Assembly: GCA_046760705.1 (NCBI GenBank)
Contig: JBHIER010000085.1
Span: 1-9,838, forward strand
DNA length: 9,838 bases
Direction of reading: 5' to 3'
Source: JBHIER01 sp046760705 [NCBI: bacterium]
GTDB lineage: Bacteria; JBHIER01; G020348925
The translations under genes were made by a program, and so were the position numbers. Positions 8,043 through 9,838 of the stretch are shown one piece after another. The notes beneath the pieces are model-generated. The model was not told where the DNA came from, searched no databases, and saw only the letters and a program-made list of their open reading frames with translations. Position 1 is the stretch's first letter. Every line of letters starts with the position of its first letter.

Positions 8043-8107
8043 TTAAGAAAAAAATACCTGTCCAAGAGTGGGACCGGTCTGTGGTATATTTTATTCTTTT
8101 TTCTTAA
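8043..8107 (-). terminator. Second, probably bidirectional, terminator-like inverted repeat
   Basis: A 65-base inverted repeat has outer arms TTAAGAAAAAA (8107-8097 on the minus strand) and TTTTTTCTTAA (8053-8043), which are perfectly complementary over 11 bases. Inside, ACC-GUCC at 8078-8071 pairs with GGAC-GGU at 8063-8056 around one mismatch, with a 7-base loop. Seven U (8054-8048) follow on the minus strand, and a T-rich run follows the stem on the plus strand. A symmetrical A-tract/U-tract stem suits termination in either direction, although no plus-strand gene approaches it here. Confidence 0.6.
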
Positions 8108-8145
8108 GTTATCTATCGTTGGTGGGTCACTCCAGGCTTGCTCAT

Positions 8146-8202
8146 AAAAAAAGAGAGACATGCGCAAAAGCCCCTTTCTTTTGGCTTCCGCTATTGTCCC
8201 TC
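8146..8202 (-). terminator. Strong intrinsic terminator in the galE-to-secreted-protein gap
   Basis: The RNA folds as GAGGGACA (8202-8195) paired with UGUCUCUC (8160-8153). It then has a 3-by-3 internal loop, GCGGAAGCC (8191-8183) paired with GGCUUUUGC (8172-8164), and a 10-base loop. The two stems give 17 pairs including three G-U pairs, and a run of seven U (8152-8146) follows immediately. It would end both galE read-through transcripts and transcripts from the promoter at 8285-8313. Confidence 0.8.
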
Positions 8203-8278
8203 TCTCGTGCTCCCTTCGGGAGGTTTCTCCAGATAGCCAAATCCTACCCTATTAGAATTCGAATACAGTCCAGCCGCT
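8146..8278 (-). ncRNA. Candidate small RNA or attenuated leader, about 133 nt, family unrecognised
   Basis: The unit is defined by a consensus promoter at its 5' end and a strong intrinsic terminator at its 3' end, with no convincing coding frame inside. Visible structures in the RNA are a CUCCC-GAA-GGGAG hairpin at 8222-8210, an alternative GGAG-AAAC-CUCC hairpin at 8230-8219 that excludes the first, and the terminator at 8202-8146. A GCUAU at 8237-8233 can also pair with AUAGC at 8194-8190, which would disrupt the terminator. I compared it by eye with c-di-GMP-I, SAM-I, TPP, SRP, 6S and tmRNA cores and found no match. It is either an independent small RNA or a termination-controlled leader for the downstream gene, and the sequence does not settle which. 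Confidence 0.5.
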
Positions 8279-8284
8279 TCTGTA

Positions 8285-8313
8285 ATTATACATTCGAGAT
8301 ACAATATTGTCAA
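8285..8313 (-). promoter_or_regulatory. Consensus sigma-70 promoter overlapping the galE stop codon
   Basis: The minus strand carries TTGACA at 8313-8308 and TATAAT at 8290-8285, separated by exactly 17 bases. Both hexamers match the housekeeping consensus perfectly. Just upstream (8332-8314) is an A-rich stretch with two A6 runs, resembling an UP element and formed by the last galE codons. The galE TGA (8312-8310) lies within the -35 box. The expected start of transcription is about 8278-8280. It points toward the 675-residue secreted protein, but an intrinsic terminator lies in between. Confidence 0.85.
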
Positions 8314-9251
8314 GAACTTTTTTCACTTTTTTGGAGTTGGACCCTGAAAGAGTCCACAGTTCTGCTGAGTCCCTCTTTAAGAGTGACCCTTGGTTTCCAC
8401 CCCAGACGCTTCTCTGCTCTGGCCCCGTCGATGGCACTCCGAAGTTGTTCGCCGGGGAGAGCTTGGCCGTGAACTGGCTTGACTCTGGCTCCGGTGAGGG
8501 CGTTGAGCGTATTGAAAAGCTCATTGACATCGGTCTCGATCCCTGTTCCTATGTTGAACGTGTCAGATTCCTCGTAGTTCAAGGCGAGCAGGTTCGCCTC
8601 AGCCACGTCGCTGACAGAGACGTAATCTCTGGTCTGTCTGCCGTCACCGTTGATGATGGGTTGTTGGCCCGAGAGCAACTTGTGGGAGAAGATGGCCACA
8701 ACCCCAGCCTCTCCCAGGGGGTCCTGGCGCGGTCCGTACACATTGGCGTACCGGAGACAGACGTATTTCAGGTGGTGAACGGTGTGATAGAAGTGGAGGT
8801 ATTTCTCCACGGCGAGCTTGGCCACTCCGTAAGGGGAGACCGGTCTGGCCGGATGCTCCTCATCGGCCGGGAAATAGTCCTGCTCGCCGTAAACGGCTCC
8901 CCCGGTGGAGGCAAAGATCACTTGGCGCACCCCAAATTTCAGGCAGAGTTGAAAGAGGTTCAGAGAACCGAGGATGTTGACCCGGGCATCGTAGGCAGGA
9001 TCGGCCACCGATCTGCGGACATCAATTTGGGCCGCATGATGGTTGAGCACCTCTGGGCGAACCTGAGAAAAGACCTCCTCCACTTCCTGACTGCACATGT
9101 CCACCACGTACAGGGGGACGTGGGGAGGCACATGCTCCCTTCTCCCGTGGGAGAGATCATCAATCACAGCCACCAGATGTCCTCGGGCCAAGTATGCATC
9201 GACCACGTGCGATCCAATAAAGCCGGCACCACCGGTCACCAGAATGTTCAT
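8310..9251 (-). CDS. galE: UDP-glucose 4-epimerase (short-form GalE-like, extended SDR family)
   Basis: This 313-residue NAD-dependent sugar-nucleotide epimerase probably interconverts UDP-glucose and UDP-galactose in the cytoplasm, supplying galactose for surface polysaccharide or glycoprotein. The N-terminal Rossmann motif TGGAGFIG is at residues 6-13, the acidic pair that binds the adenosine ribose at 31-32, the active-site serine/threonine around 115-116 (FASTGG), and the catalytic YxxxK at Tyr141 and Lys145 (SPYGVAK). RYANVYGPRQ follows at 167-176. I chose the ATG at 9251 because AAGGA lies 7 bases upstream and the Rossmann motif then starts where it should. A longer in-frame ATG at 9368 adds 39 unlikely residues. 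Length fits the short GalE class (about 310) rather than the 338-residue E. coli enzyme. Related epimerases acting on UDP-GlcNAc or UDP-glucuronate cannot be excluded. The last codons are A-rich and double as sequence upstream of a promoter, whose -35 box overlaps the TGA stop. Confidence 0.85.
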   Translation of the reverse strand: MNILVTGGAGFIGSHVVDAYLARGHLVAVIDDLSHGRREHVPPHVPLYVVDMCSQEVEEVFSQVRPEVLNHHAAQIDVRRSVADPAYDARVNILGSLNLFQLCLKFGVRQVIFASTGGAVYGEQDYFPADEEHPARPVSPYGVAKLAVEKYLHFYHTVHHLKYVCLRYANVYGPRQDPLGEAGVVAIFSHKLLSGQQPIINGDGRQTRDYVSVSDVAEANLLALNYEESDTFNIGTGIETDVNELFNTLNALTGARVKPVHGQALPGEQLRSAIDGARAEKRLGWKPRVTLKEGLSRTVDSFRVQLQKSEKSS

Positions 9252-9348
9252 GCTCTGTTCCTTCAGTTTGCCAGGTTCCTTCATCAGCCGCTGAGACGCG
9301 GAGCGAAGCTGCAACCAAAAACTTTCTTGGGTTAGGGTTACGATACCC

Positions 9349-9380
9349 GCCCCGTGAGATAACTTCATATCTAACGGGGC
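9349..9380. other. Strong hairpin between the DUF4837-like gene and galE
   Basis: Arms gccccgt (9349-9355) and acggggc (9374-9380) pair over 7 bases. After a single mismatch, agata and tatct pair over 5 more around a 6-base loop. No U-tract follows on either strand, so it is not an obvious intrinsic terminator. It could be an operator, an RNA processing site or a transcript-end stabiliser. The rest of this 209-base gap shows no clear promoter. Confidence 0.6.
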
Positions 9381-9460
9381 CTGTTTCTCTACGTTATTCC
9401 TCTTTTGTTTTCTTGACGTAACCGTTTACCGCAGCCGAAACGGGTTTCGTCACCGTTACC

Positions 9461-9838
9461 CTATCCCCCCTCTTTTCCCGTCCGAAAGGTATGAGCAATA
9501 ATGTCCAACTGCCGGAGGTAGGGCTCCTTGGCCATGCCAGGAGCGAAGACAGCAATATCCACCATATACAGTCTCTCTGTCCCGGGATCGTAGAAGCAGT
9601 AGCTGCGGAAGGGGCCGCCGGCCGCAAAGCCCGATTGGGGCGTTCGGTTCTGCCACAGTCCCGTGATGCGACGCGCCTCCCTTCCCAAAAATAGGGTCTT
9701 CTCAACGCTGGTGTACTCTTCAACCACCGTGTCGCCGCCATAGAAGGTGGAACCAATTTTGGCCCTCGTGTTGAGACACCACTCTTCGGTCAAAGGACCG
9801 GACCCCTCAGACTCTTCCCAGTAGACGAACAACCACCT
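9461..9838 (-). CDS. C-terminal part of a DUF4837-like protein (5' end beyond window)
   Basis: The reading frame is open to the right edge of the window, so only the last 125 or so residues are present and no start can be chosen. The visible part resembles the C-terminal half of DUF4837 proteins, which are roughly 300-residue predicted lipoproteins or periplasmic proteins common in the Bacteroidota and relatives. Features supporting this are a GLWQNRT segment, a GGPFRSYCFYD segment and a closing stretch with TERLYMVDIAVFAPGMAKEPYLRQLDIIAHTF, written here in overlapping reading of residues about 80-118 of the visible part. The assignment rests on recalled family resemblance, not a search. The function of DUF4837 is unknown to me. 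The gene ends naturally at a TAG 209 bases before galE with no intrinsic terminator between them, so read-through into galE is plausible. Confidence 0.6.
   Translation of the reverse strand, partial: RWLFVYWEESEGSGPLTEEWCLNTRAKIGSTFYGGDTVVEEYTSVEKTLFLGREARRITGLWQNRTPQSGFAAGGPFRSYCFYDPGTERLYMVDIAVFAPGMAKEPYLRQLDIIAHTFRTGKEGG

Noticed and set aside
7949-8167. A 72-codon minus-strand frame in the gap before the 675-residue protein
   Set aside because: It starts inside the first terminator and runs through the second, is rich in F/L/K from AT-rich sequence, lacks a ribosome site and has no recognisable motif.
8146-8278. A c-di-GMP-I (GEMM) riboswitch
   Set aside because: The leader has a GAAACC stretch followed by a hairpin, but lacks the GACGCAAAGCC core and the tetraloop receptor, so the resemblance is superficial.
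9328-9341. Two telomere-like TTAGGG units (gggttagggtta)
   Set aside because: Only about two units in a bacterial intergenic region; most likely chance.
9252-9368. Longer galE start at 9368
   Set aside because: It would add 39 residues ahead of the Rossmann motif and lies within a hairpin. The ATG at 9251 has a good ribosome site and gives the usual N-terminus.

Overview
All four genes in this window lie on the minus strand. It looks like an uncultivated member of the FCB superphylum (the Bacteroidota, Ignavibacteria, Calditrichota, KSB1 and Zixibacteria neighbourhood). Two very large secreted proteins end in a type IX secretion system (T9SS) type A sorting domain with the QNYPNPFNPATT signature, and they combine cohesin-like, ASH/HYDIN-like and dockerin-like modules in a way typical of those lineages. 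A finer taxonomic call cannot be made from the sequence alone.

In transcription order (high to low coordinates): 9838-9461 is the 3' part of a DUF4837-like gene that runs off the window. 9251-8310 is a short-form UDP-glucose 4-epimerase (galE-like). 8309-7935 is an AT-rich 375-base gap with dense regulatory signals: a consensus sigma-70 promoter whose -35 box overlaps the galE stop codon, a strong intrinsic terminator about 130 bases downstream, a second long terminator-like inverted repeat, and a weaker promoter next to the following gene. 7934-5907 encodes a 675-residue secreted cohesin/dockerin protein. 5815-149 encodes its 1888-residue paralogue, which has five cohesin-like modules and eight ASH repeats; six of these are tandem with an exact 104-residue period. 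Positions 1-148 are non-coding and contain short heptamer-like repeats and a copy of what looks like a dispersed CTGAGCGAAG repeat.

The two large proteins share a C-terminal plan (cohesin, carboxypeptidase-regulatory-like fold, dockerin, cohesin, T9SS signal) and probably arose by tandem duplication followed by module gain. They are most likely exported through the Sec and T9SS pathways and displayed at, or released from, the cell surface. Because cohesin-like and dockerin-like modules occur in the same chains, self-association is an attractive but untested idea. The most notable unexplained features are the promoter-to-terminator unit at 8146-8313, a candidate small RNA or attenuated leader, and heptanucleotide tandem repeats in the same loop of both T9SS sorting domains.
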